A stretch of DNA of 64,000 nucleotides, from positions 234,041 to 298,040 of the forward strand of contig CAMLPV010000001.1 of assembly GCA_946482005.1 (NCBI GenBank). The letters are read 5' to 3'. This stretch comes from an uncultured Gilliamella sp. Lineage in GTDB: Bacteria; Pseudomonadota; Gammaproteobacteria; Enterobacterales; Orbaceae. A program made the position numbers and the translations under genes. The notes beneath the pieces are model-generated. The model did not search any database. It saw only the letters and a list, made by a program, of their open reading frames with translations, and was not told the origin of the DNA. Positions 26,342-33,686 of this stretch are shown here, piece by piece. The number at the start of each line of letters is the position of its first letter. The first letter of the stretch is position 1.

Positions 26342-26761
26342 ATGTCCTTAGAAGTATTAAATATTAAAGGATTAGATTTAAAGAATAATAAAGTAATAAA
26401 TCTAAACCTAGAATTGTTTGAGAGTGATGAAGAAGATGTGGTTTCAATAAGTATTTATTATGATAATAAAGAAATCAAAAAAAAAGGAGAATATTGGTTC
26501 CTTGTATTTCAAGAATTAAAAGATTTATTATTAGATAAATATATAGGACTACAATGTTATGGTTCGTTAATAAATGTATATCCTTCACCAATGATGATGA
26601 ATATGGGGGGACAGAAAGCATATTTTTTAAAAATAGGAGAACCATCACTAAACAAAGACATAGTAAATATTTTTGATTATATTGATATTTATGAATTTGC
26701 TACCAAAGAGCAACAAGATCAGTTCTATAATAAATGGTTAAATTCTATAATGAACAAATGA
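26342..26761 (+). CDS. Hypothetical protein, possible immunity protein
   Basis: The 139-residue product is not recognised. It is acidic, with an alternating strand/helix N-terminus (SLEVLNIKGLDLKNNK), a central GEYWFLVFQELKDLLL block and an aromatic C-terminus (NIFDYIDIYEFATKEQQDQFYNKWL). It has no signal peptide and no membrane segment. Acidic single-domain proteins of this size between toxin remnants are typical Rhs immunity proteins, but its toxin is not visible, having perhaps been replaced by the IS3 fragment just upstream. Confidence 0.4.
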   Translation: MSLEVLNIKGLDLKNNKVINLNLELFESDEEDVVSISIYYDNKEIKKKGEYWFLVFQELKDLLLDKYIGLQCYGSLINVYPSPMMMNMGGQKAYFLKIGEPSLNKDIVNIFDYIDIYEFATKEQQDQFYNKWLNSIMNK

Positions 26762-26782
26762 TTTCAAAATAATAACATTTAA

Positions 26783-27262
26783 ATGAATAATTTTTTTCTT
26801 TTACCGTACAAAAGATATTTTCTCACAATGGTATCTATGTAATTTTATTATAGATCATGATTTTTTCAATGGTGCAGAACAATGAATGATGTATTCAAAA
26901 GCATTATTATTTAAAGATGTAGAAACAGCTAAAAAAATATTAGAAACTAAAGAACCAAGAATACCAAAAGAATTAGCTCGCAAAGTAAACTTTCTTGATT
27001 TATCTATATGGAATGAATAGGCACAAAAGATAGTTTATCAAGGGAATTTTGCAAAATTTAACCAAAATGAGCATTTAAAAAAGATTCTACTTTCCACAGG
27101 AAATAAAATTCTAGTCGAAGCTAGTCCTCATGATGCTATTTGAGGAGTAGGTATGAGTGAAGATAATCCTGATATTTTAGCTCCTAAAAATGGAAAGGCA
27201 CTAATTTACTAGGAGAAGTTTTAATGCAAGTTAGAGAAGATTTAAGCAAAGAAAAAATATAA
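26783..27262 (+). pseudogene. NADAR-family (YbiA-like) pseudogene
   Basis: The deduced order is FYRTKDIFSQWY, FNGAEQ(stop)MMYSKALLF, KILETKEPRIPKELARKV, IVYQGNFAKFNQNEHLKKILLSTGNKILVEASPHDAI(stop)GVG, then NLLGEVLMQVREDL in a shifted frame. This is the NADAR fold of N-glycosidases acting on ADP-ribose-type substrates; some NADARs are antitoxins of DNA-modifying DarT enzymes. In-frame stops are TGA at 26883, TAG at 27018 and TGA at 27141. The first and third sit where the family has tryptophan. A frameshift in the T run near 26790 separates the ATG from the rest. Not functional. Confidence 0.8.
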
Positions 27263-27295
27263 GGCTATCAATAATGACAGCCTTGTGTGTTTCAA

Positions 27296-27395
27296 CTGTT
27301 TAGTTTGTTCAGTAATTCGATTTGAACCTCAGAAATAAGGATTTTAATAAGTTTTAAAGCTAATGCTGCTGGTAAGTTTTTGACAATGAAATGCT
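27296..27395 (-). pseudogene. 3' remnant of the small Rhs-linked gene (copy 1)
   Basis: The minus strand reads ALKLIKILISEVQIELLNKLNS followed by stop, matching the C-terminus LLSLIKSLVPSNKLELLDKLND of the fuller copy at 32358-32630. It marks the end of an ancestral toxin/immunity module. Confidence 0.55.
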
Positions 27396-28340
27396 CAAAG
27401 TCATACGTAATCCTAAAGGCCAATTGATTCGCTTTGCCTATGATGCTTTAAGAAGAACGGCTAAAATGGTTAATTCAAAAATTATTCCTTTTTTGAGGGA
27501 ATAATGTTCTATTACCTAATGGAGTTGTGAGCTAGGTGAGCAATCTTAAATTGTATCTGATGATTTAGGATTGCTTATTTTCGATAAATCTGAACCGATC
27601 TATAACGTTACTACTTGGCTGTATGAAGATGGAAGCTTAGTGCCAACTGCTAAAATATCGGATGATAACACTTACTTTATTCTATCTGATTATTTTGAAA
27701 GCTCCGCTCAGGCTTACGATAAAGAAGGAAAGCTTGTTTGCTGGTAGCGTTTGATATTTATGGTAGAATCTGGGAAGATTGTTTTAACAATAAGCTTTTC
27801 TTACCTTTCAGGCGGCTTGGTCAGGATGAGGAACTTGGAGGACGCTATTATAATCGTTTCCGATATTACGATAGTAATTCAGGAATTTATATAAGCAAAG
27901 ACCCTATCGGACTTGCTGGGAATAACCCGAATTTATACGCCTATGTGCATGATTCCAATACGCAAGTCGACTCGTTCGGGTTAATGGCTTCAAATCTTAA
28001 TAAACTAAATTCAAAATTAAGTGCATTAGAGAATGCTCAATCGGGAGCAGACCGGATTAGAAATCTTTCGGATGGAAGAACGAGATATTATGGTACAGAA
28101 AAACCTTCTCGTACACCTGATCCTACAAGAGTAGCTTCTTATGTTATGGAATATGACCCTAAAACAGGTAATGTTCGCTCTTGGATGGAAAGTTATAATC
28201 ATTCAGGCAATGTTAATAGAGTTCATCCTAAAATGAAAAATGGAGAGGTATTAGATTTACCCCATTACCCACCAACAAAAGCAGATATAGATAGTGGAAA
28301 GGCTACATCTTCAGGAAAAGCAATAAAAGGATGTCATTAG
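27390..28340 (+). pseudogene. Rhs core end plus C-terminal toxin tip (module A)
   Basis: The 5' part reads VIRNPKGQLIRFAYDALRR, decays, then resumes as WLYEDGSLVPTAKISDDN. A one-base deletion near 27740 (TTTGC for TTTGGC) breaks the core before VAFDIYGRIWED. From 27738 a clean 200-codon frame follows: core end GGRYYNRFRYYDS, ISKDPIGLAGN, QVDSFGL, then a toxin tip of about 110 residues with RTRYYGTEKPSRTPD and SWMESYNHSGNVNRVHPKM, ending HYPPTKADID. I cannot name the tip family with certainty; an RNase-like fold is possible. The tip itself is undamaged, but it cannot be made as part of an Rhs protein because the N-terminal core is gone. Confidence 0.75.
27604..27860 (+). repeat. Rhs core repeat, copy A (pairs with 32701-32964)
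   Basis: Nearly identical to 32701-32964 over about 260 bases, including the same missing G in the TTTG(G)C codon pair. It is a substrate for homologous recombination between toxin modules. Confidence 0.8.
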
Positions 28341-28349
28341 TAGGGAAAT

Positions 28350-28583
28350 ATGAATTTAAGAGAAGAATTTATAGAAGGATTACGGGTTATATTCAAACAA
28401 GGTTATACTTCAGAATTAGCCACTAAATATACTTTTGATTTTTATTTGAAGCATAAAATATCTGACAAAGATTTGTATGATATTGTTGAAGATATTATGA
28501 TTATAGATGCAGGATCAGAATTTGAAATAACAGAGGATGAAATTAAAAAATTAGTAAAAGAAAAATTAAAAATAAATTTATAA
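28350..28583 (+). CDS. Putative immunity protein for module A toxin
   Basis: The 77-residue product is small, acidic and helical (NLREEFIEGLRVIFKQGY...DLYDIVEDIMIIDAGSE). It starts nine bases after the module A toxin stop and is followed by a terminator, the standard place for a cognate immunity gene. I do not recognise the family. The gene is intact, so it could still protect against siblings that deliver the same toxin. Confidence 0.6.
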   Translation: MNLREEFIEGLRVIFKQGYTSELATKYTFDFYLKHKISDKDLYDIVEDIMIIDAGSEFEITEDEIKKLVKEKLKINL

Positions 28584-28587
28584 AACC

Positions 28588-28622
28588 AAAAGGCTACCTC
28601 AAAAGTGAGACAGCCTTTTTCA
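28588..28622 (+). terminator. Intrinsic terminator after module A
   Basis: AAAAGGCT...AGCCTTTTT stem-loop with a T run, directly after the immunity gene. Confidence 0.8.
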
Positions 28623-28704
28623 TTTAATTATTTACTTTGTCTAAGAGTTCCAGTTCAGGTTCGGGAATAAGGCATTTAATGAGAGATAGAAGATTGTACA
28701 TATT
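28623..28704 (-). pseudogene. 3' remnant of the small Rhs-linked gene (copy 2)
   Basis: The minus strand reads NMYNLLSLIKCLIPEPELELLDKVNN then stop. Its upstream end is cut exactly where the next Rhs core junction (AATCGTTTCCGATATTACG) begins, so the join between two displaced modules can be seen to the base. Confidence 0.65.
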
Positions 28705-29161
28705 CCAATCGTTTCCGATATTACGATAGTAATTCAGGAATTTATATAAGCAAAGACCTTATCGGACTTGCTGGGAATAACCCAAATTTGTATGCGTATA
28801 CGCATGATAGTAATGTTTGGGTTGATGGAATTATTTAGAACTATGACTAGAGCTGAGTATTTTGATTCTCTTGAAAATGGATGGCGCATGGGAGGAGATA
28901 GTTGAGGAATGATGGCTAAATGGTTTGCAGAAAGTTATGAAGGTGCTGTAGAATTTGGTCATAAATTAGGCAATTTAGATGGAGATAGTAAATTTTGTGT
29001 AGTAGGATTTGAAATAGATGATGATATAGCTAAAAAGGCCTGTATAGCTGATTATGATTTGGATGGAATAGGAAAATCTAGAGCTATAGAAATTGATGAT
29101 TTAAATAAAAAAACCTACCAAAGTTACAAGTGTTAATTCTCATCGAGTAAAATATAAATAG
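28705..29161 (+). pseudogene. Rhs core junction plus toxin tip (module B)
   Basis: It begins with the core junction (NRFRYYDS, ISKDLIGLAGN). A deletion removes the PFGL codons, so the tip MELFRTMTRAEYF continues in another frame. The tip is homologous to the 18660-19016 tip (LFRTM, GGD, AES, VVGFEIDDD, RAIEIDDLN). It has an in-frame TGA (about 28902) and a shift in the A run near 29105; after the shift the end reads KVTSVNSHRVKYK. The longest open piece is 28909-29136. The toxin is inactivated while the immunity gene five bases downstream is intact. Confidence 0.7.
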
Positions 29162-29166
29162 AAATT

Positions 29167-29838
29167 ATGAAATGTTTAATTAATTGGAATAAAAATATAT
29201 TTGACGGAGAAAAAAGGCTTTTGCCTTCAACTAAACTTTTATATACGCAAATATATTTACCTGAAAGCAAACAAGGATGGAGTATTGCTTTTAAATTTGA
29301 TATTTCACCAAGAGATCAAGGATATAAAACAATAGCTAATGAAGTGTTTTTTTTATCAGAAGATGCACCAAAGGGAATACTTAAACAAGGTTTTAAATTT
29401 GATTATATGGATGGAGCTCACAAAGTTGGTGAATGTATATTGTTTGAAAATAAAATTTTAGAAATTGAAGATATAATTGATAGAGTTAAATTAATTGAAC
29501 AGGAAAAACATGATTTAAAAATGTATATCAGTTCTATAGATAATAATTCTCTTAATTATACCAAAGATAATTTAGAATATTTAGTTAAATATAGTTCGGA
29601 ATATCCATATATATTTTCTTTTGTATTAAATATTGATAAAAATATAGCGTTAAAATATTTATCAAATAATTATTTAGTAAAGTTAAGCAATACATTAGAA
29701 TCATCTAATTTACCTCTATTCTTATTTAATATTGAAAAGTTTTTAGGAAAAGAAGAACTTGATATGTTTATTAAGAAACTTCCTAATGAAATTAAGGATA
29801 ATGAAATATTTAGAAATTCAATAGAGGAAATTTTATAA
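29167..29838 (+). CDS. Putative immunity protein for module B toxin
   Basis: The 223-residue product begins KCLINWNKNIFDGEKRLLPS, has GWSIAFKFDISPRDQGY near 40 and GFKFDYMDGAHKVGECILFE near 80, and a helical C-terminal half ending LFLFNIEKFLGKEELDMF. A decayed homologue accompanies the homologous toxin at 18.2-19.0 kb in the same order, which strongly supports the toxin/immunity pairing. It is large for an immunity protein. The family is not one I can name. Intact, with no terminator before the next Rhs junction at 29854. Confidence 0.65.
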   Translation: MKCLINWNKNIFDGEKRLLPSTKLLYTQIYLPESKQGWSIAFKFDISPRDQGYKTIANEVFFLSEDAPKGILKQGFKFDYMDGAHKVGECILFENKILEIEDIIDRVKLIEQEKHDLKMYISSIDNNSLNYTKDNLEYLVKYSSEYPYIFSFVLNIDKNIALKYLSNNYLVKLSNTLESSNLPLFLFNIEKFLGKEELDMFIKKLPNEIKDNEIFRNSIEEIL

Positions 29839-29853
29839 AGGGATAATTTATCA

Positions 29854-30408
29854 CAATCGTTTCCGATATTACGATAGTAAATCAGTAACTTATATAAGCA
29901 AAGACCCTATCGGACATGCTGGGAATAACTCGAATGCGTATACTCATGACTTTAATAGGATGGTCGACGCGCTGGGGTTGGATCCATTTTTTAGAGGTAC
30001 ACCTATAGGGTTTAATGGAAGTAATGCTACTCAAAGAATAGGTATAACACCTGTGATGACAGAACCAAGAGTAGCAACAATATTTGCTAATCATTCTTCT
30101 AATTATGGAGAGGCTGTTGTACAAATATTTGATAAAGGTGCTATAGATTCATCTAAAATATTAGATGGTAATGTTTTAGCGTCATTTGAAAATAAAGTAG
30201 GAATAGATATGTTACCAAATGATTTAAGGTAATTAGCAACTGCTGAAATATCCGCAAAGGATGCAACAGCTATCTTAAAAAAATGGGGTATGATGTTCCT
30301 ACTAAAGTATCTATTGGGGATCTATCCAATACATTTAAACAATTAGGATCAATGTCTGATGCAGAAATAAATGAATTTGTTAAAAGAACAAAAGCATTAT
30401 GTAAATAA
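29854..30408 (+). pseudogene. Rhs core junction plus ART-like toxin tip (module C)
   Basis: The core junction (NRFRYYDSKSVTYISKDPIG) is followed by MVDALGLDPFFRGTPIGFNGSN, TPVMTEPRVATIFANHSSNYG and VVQIFDKG. FRGT, the later TEPRVATIFA block and the strand after it resemble ADP-ribosyltransferase-fold toxins, in which the Arg of FRGT would bind NAD; this is a tentative reading. A TAA at 30230-30232 and a one-base loss near 30286 break the C-terminus, which otherwise continues LATAEISAKDATAILKKWG, then SDAEINEFVKRTKALCK to 30408. Confidence 0.6.
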
Positions 30409-30416
30409 ATAATATT

Positions 30417-30701
30417 ATGAAAAATATATTTCAAGTTGAATTCTATGGCGAAATAGATATTAATTCATTTTGGGTAAATGGAAGATTTATAGAAGGAGAT
30501 GTTTTAAATATTGGAGATATTTTTACAACTTTTAAAGATGATCTTAATATTAATGAAGTTAATTATAAAATTTTAGATATTTTAATGTATAAACAATCTA
30601 TTCCTACAATAGATATAGGTATGACAGGAAGAATAATTTTGCTTGGTAAATTTTCGTTTATTCCTAAAAAAAGTTTTGAGTTAATATGTAATAATAGATA
30701 A
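30417..30701 (+). CDS. Putative immunity protein for module C toxin
   Basis: The 94-residue product is predicted mostly beta (FQVEFYGEIDINSFWVNGRF, then GDIFTTFKDDL), ending FSFIPKKSFELICNN. It begins eight bases after the end of the broken ART-like toxin and is followed by a strong terminator. It resembles the phage-interrupted immunity protein (33366 onwards) only in size and strand content. Intact and probably still protective. Family not recognised. Confidence 0.55.
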   Translation: MKNIFQVEFYGEIDINSFWVNGRFIEGDVLNIGDIFTTFKDDLNINEVNYKILDILMYKQSIPTIDIGMTGRIILLGKFSFIPKKSFELICNNR

Positions 30702-30730
30702 TATATTATTTATAGAATAGAAATAACACC

Positions 30731-30760
30731 AAAAGCCAACTTATAAAAGTTGGCTTTTTC
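30731..30760 (+). terminator. Intrinsic terminator after module C
   Basis: AAAAGCCAACTT/AAGTTGGCTTTTT stem-loop. Nearly the same terminator occurs at 63901-63935, after the distal half of the interrupted immunity gene. Confidence 0.85.
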
Positions 30761-30767
30761 ATTTAAC

Positions 30768-30850
30768 TATTTTTCTTATCAAGGAGTTCGAGTTCCTCTT
30801 CAGGGATAAAGGAACGCATGAGTTGTAGAAGGCATTCGTCAACGCTTAAA
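30768..30850 (-). pseudogene. 3' remnant of the small Rhs-linked gene (copy 3)
   Basis: The minus strand reads CLLQLMRSFIPEEELELLDKKNS then stop, the conserved C-terminus of the small gene at 32358-32630. Confidence 0.6.
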
Positions 30851-31390
30851 CTCTGTTCCGGTGCTTGCGCTCCAGCTTCGCTAACGCTTGCTTACCCTTG
30901 CACTCTTCACGTATTTCGCTTCTCCTCATCCGCTGTTTCTTCGTTTGCTGGCGCATCCGCCACAGCTTATCTTTTTTGCTCGCAGGTTGGTGCAGCGCGC
31001 CACGGCGACGAAGTTCATTTGAAAATAGGTAAACCACCTGTGACGCCGTTCACGGGCAGTTTATTCGCCAAAATGGTCTAAGGAATGGATTTTATTTTTG
31101 GCAAGATCTCACCGCCCGCGCTTGCACTCTCGCTTTACTGCTCGCAACACCGCTTAAAGCTCGTTTTTGTAACGAGTTACAAAAGACCTCGTACGTTTTT
31201 TAGTTGTTTATCCGCCAACTCCTAAAAGCATCCCTATAAACAACTAAAAAAACGACTAATCTTTTTATTTCATTTGGAAGAAAAAATTTATCTTTGATTC
31301 TATGAAAAGGTATCTGTTTTTTTGATTGTACTTTTATCTTTCTGTTTCAATTGGAACAGAGTTGAAGCTAAAAGTAAAACCTCGCGCGAA
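30851..31390. other. Patch of higher G+C, no gene assigned
   Basis: Bases about 30851-31200 are visibly richer in G+C than the surroundings. Open frames exist on both strands, but their residue use (runs of Ser/Ala/Cys) does not look like real protein. The source is unknown; it may be a fragment of another Rhs carrier or of foreign DNA. From 31200 the DNA is AT-rich again and leads into the next Rhs junction. Confidence 0.4.
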
Positions 31391-31990
31391 GAAAAAGGAT
31401 GCACAGGGTTAGACCACAATCGTTTCCGATATTACGATAGTAAATCAGTAACTTATATAAGCAAAAAACCTATCGGACTTGCTGGGAATAACCCAAATTT
31501 ATACGCTTAAACTCACGGCTCTAATACACAGGTTGACCCGTTAGGGTTGATGGCTTAACCTAAAGGTACGCCCTATAAAATTGATAAAACTGGTAGATGG
31601 CATGATTCAGACGGAAAATTTACAAAATTTGCATGGCCTCCAAATGATGGATTTTCAGGAGGTAGGAATACAGTAAATTTATCTGAAGGTATGTTGTTAG
31701 ATAGATATGGTGGTTAGTTTGACACTGAAGGAGTTTTTAATGATAGAGGTAAATTCTTAGCAGAGTCAGGAGTTCCCTTTACAAATAGGACTATGTTACC
31801 AGTAAAAGAAGGTACCATATTAACAACATATAGAGTTAAGAAATTATTTGAAGTTGATGCTGGAGATATAGCCCCTAGGTTTGGTGAAAAAGGTGGAGCT
31901 CAACAATTCTTTACTAAAAATAAAACAATAGGAGAATTAATTGATTCAGGGCATTTGGAAGTTGTTGATCGAAAGATAGTATGTCCTTAA
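31391..31990 (+). pseudogene. Rhs core junction plus TNT-type NADase toxin (module D)
   Basis: The core end (TGLDHNRFRYYDS, PIGLAGNNPNLYA) is followed by a toxin of about 140 residues that matches the TNT fold (tuberculosis necrotizing toxin, an NAD+ glycohydrolase): FAWPPNDGFSGG, LSEGMLLDRYGG, GVPFTNRTMLP, TTYRVKKLFEV, then FGEKGGAQQFF and ELIDSGHLEVV. In-frame stops TAA (31508), TAA (31556) and TAG (31715) disable it; the last follows the RYGG motif. The rest is clean, so inactivation looks recent. Its immunity gene (32001) is intact. Confidence 0.82.
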
Positions 31991-32000
31991 AATTATAAAA

Positions 32001-32222
32001 ATGGAAAAAGAATATATAACTTATCAAAAAGAGAAAGGCTATCCTACAGGAAAAAATATTTATTATGAATGTACATTGTGTAATACCAATGTAAATAGTT
32101 TGCCCGAAACATTTTCTGAATGTAAGTGTGGAAATATAACGATAGATGTTCCTATGGCAAGATTAATGATAAATGATAAAGAACATTTCAAAATATTTAA
32201 GTTTGTTAAAAATAAAAAATAG
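32001..32222 (+). CDS. Putative immunity protein for the TNT toxin
   Basis: The 73-residue product has CTLCN near residue 24 and CKCGN near 41, so it probably binds zinc as a small ribbon. It starts ten bases after the TNT toxin stop and ends the module. By position it should block the NADase active site, as TNT immunity proteins do; the family is not one I can name. Intact. Confidence 0.6.
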   Translation: MEKEYITYQKEKGYPTGKNIYYECTLCNTNVNSLPETFSECKCGNITIDVPMARLMINDKEHFKIFKFVKNKK

Positions 32223-32324
32223 ATATATATAATTGAAATGATCTAATTTTCTATCATGATAATGAGTATGAAGAACTATATTCAAACTCATTTTCTGAAC
32301 TAATTGAAAAGAATTTATAAAAAT

Positions 32325-32357
32325 GAGGCTATCCTTCCTTTGGACAGCCTCTTCTGT
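32325..32357 (+). terminator. Hairpin terminator after module D
   Basis: GAGGCTATCC/GGACAGCCTC with a 7-base loop, between the TNT immunity gene and the converging small gene. The T run is weak, so it may serve both strands. Confidence 0.6.
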
Positions 32358-32630
32358 TTAATCGTTGAGTTTATCAAGCAATTCCAATTTGTTACTAGGA
32401 ACCAGGCTTTTGATAAGAGATAGAAGATTGTACATATCCCATTTGTTATGGTTGGAATATTTAGGATGTTCCATTTCAGCCAGTAAAGCCGTTTGCATAA
32501 TATTACCAAGTAAATGCAGCGTATAACCTAGCTGCTGGTAATCTTCTAAATGTTTAAAATGGTTTAATGTGGTTAGAAATTGTTGAATTTCTTATTTTGA
32601 AAAATCGACCTTTTTGTTTAGGGTTGTCAT
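32358..32630 (-). pseudogene. Small Rhs-linked gene, near-complete copy with early stop
   Basis: The minus strand reads MTTLNKKVDFSK, then a TAA at codon 13 (32592-32594), then an uninterrupted EIQQFLTTLNHFKHLEDYQQLG..., LGNIMQTALLAEMEHPKYS and LLSLIKSLVPSNKLELLDKLND. The full product would be 90 residues and helical. C-terminal pieces of the same gene lie at 27.3, 28.6 and 30.8 kb, always after an immunity gene and facing it. It is therefore the ancestral gene downstream of the rhs locus, copied along with each displaced module. Function unknown. Confidence 0.65.
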
Positions 32631-32689
32631 AAAAATATTATAGAGAAGTTTCTACTTTTTTATGTACTATTTTAGGGGATAGTTACACT

Positions 32690-33400
32690 GAACCGCCCCA
32701 TAATGTTATTACTTGGCTGTATAAAGATGGAAGCTTAGTACCAACTGCTAAAATATCGGATGATAACACCTACTTTATTCTATCTGATTATTTTGAAAGC
32801 CCCGCTCAGGCTTACGATAAAGAAGGAAAGCTTGTTTGCAGGTAGCGTTTGATATTTATGGTAGAATCTGGGAAGATAACTTTAACAATAAGCATTTCTT
32901 ACCTTTCAGGCAACTTGGTCAGTATGAGGATGAGGAACTTGGAGGACGCTATTATAATCGTTTCCGTTACTATTCCCCCGAAACAAGCGCGTATATTAGT
33001 AAAGACCCGATTGGGATAGATGTTGGGCTGAATGTTTATGGATATGTAAAGGATAGTAATTTCTATATTGATCCATTTGGGTTGGCGAGAAAACCAATGA
33101 GTAGTAGATTACCAGAAGGAAGTAGAACAGGTGTCTATGGTCCTAGTAATGGAACTCTTGTTAAAACAAATCCAGAAACAGGAGATATAATTCAAATAAG
33201 GACTTATGATTCTAATGGTAATCCTGTAAAAGATATAGATTTTGGACATGATCATGGTTTTGGAGATGCTCATGCTCATGATTGAGATTATCCATCAGAT
33301 AAAGCCCCCTAATAAAGTAAGGAGTGATGGAAGAGTTATTGATTCTGATGATTTATCGTTAATAGATGATGCAAAAAATGGAAAATTTACATGTGTATAA
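32690..33400 (+). pseudogene. Rhs core end plus toxin tip (module E)
   Basis: The core reads WLYKDGSLVPTAKISDDN, is frameshifted near 32838 at the same place as module A, then VAFDIYGRIWEDNFNNKHFLPF, NRFRYYSPETSAYISKDPIG and YIDPFGLARKP. The tip (about 33093 on) reads EGSRTGVYGPSNGTLVKTNP, GDIIQIRTYDSNG, then DFGHDHGFGDAHAHD with a TGA where Trp is expected (33283), and in a shifted frame NKVRSDGRVIDSDDLSLIDD to 33400. The His-rich GHDHG...HAHD end recalls RNase-like polymorphic toxin tips; I do not assign a class. The toxin end overlaps its immunity gene. Confidence 0.7.
32701..32964 (+). repeat. Rhs core repeat, copy E (pairs with 27604-27860)
   Basis: Second copy of the roughly 260-base Rhs core segment, with the same one-base deletion as copy A and a short in-frame insertion in the QYEDEELGG region. 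Confidence 0.8.
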
Positions 33401-33606
33401 AGATTATCATGATATAAGTATTAATGGTATTTATCATGATAAAAGCCAAAATATTTTAAAATTACTTTGTGATAACTCTCAAGAGATTATTTTTTCAAAT
33501 ATTCTTCAATTTGAATTGAATTTCTTTTCAGATCAAAATGTTATATTTGAAATCAATAGTTATAAAACAAATGAACTGCCAATTCCCATAATGGAAGATT
33601 ATCCTT
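33366..33606 (+). pseudogene. Module E immunity gene, 5' part, cut by the Mu-like prophage
   Basis: The open frame runs MENLHVYKDYHDISINGIYH... to MEDYP, where prophage DNA supplies an accidental Leu and TAG (33607-33611). Removing the prophage and one copy of TCCTT continues the same frame at 63775 as FLKNYINTDLLIFYINSSVG to a TAG at 63870-63872, giving 112 residues in all. It overlaps the end of the module E toxin. The truncated product lacks 32 residues, so immunity is probably lost. Confidence 0.85.
33602..33606. repeat. Target site duplication TCCTT, right-end side
   Basis: This 5-bp direct repeat is identical to 63770-63774. Five bp is the duplication length of Mu transposition. Confidence 0.92.
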
Positions 33607-33621
33607 TGTAGCGGCTCGGTT

Positions 33622-33677
33622 GAAACAAAAAAGGCGGTCGCTCAATATAACAATGTTCCAATTGCCAAATTGAGCGA
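33622..33677 (-). terminator. Terminator at the right end of the prophage
   Basis: Inverted repeat TCGCTCAAT (33638-33646) / ATTGAGCGA (33669-33677). In minus-strand RNA it is followed by ACCGCC and six U. It ends the late operon just inside the phage end. Confidence 0.65.
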
Positions 33678-33686
33678 AAAATAAAA

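Noticed and set aside
26783..27262. TGA codons at tryptophan positions in the NADAR gene suggesting UGA recoding
   Set aside because: A TAG and frameshifts are also present and intact genes in the window use TGA as stop, so this is pseudogene decay.
30818..31081. 87-codon frame rich in Ser, Ala and Cys
   Set aside because: Composition looks like translated non-coding G+C-rich DNA; an equally open frame lies on the opposite strand and no ribosome site is present.
31398..31414. CACAGGGTTAGACC resembles the 3' half of the CRISPR repeat
   Set aside because: In frame it encodes TGLDHN of the Rhs core, directly before RFRYYDS, and the 5' half of the repeat is absent, so it is coincidence.
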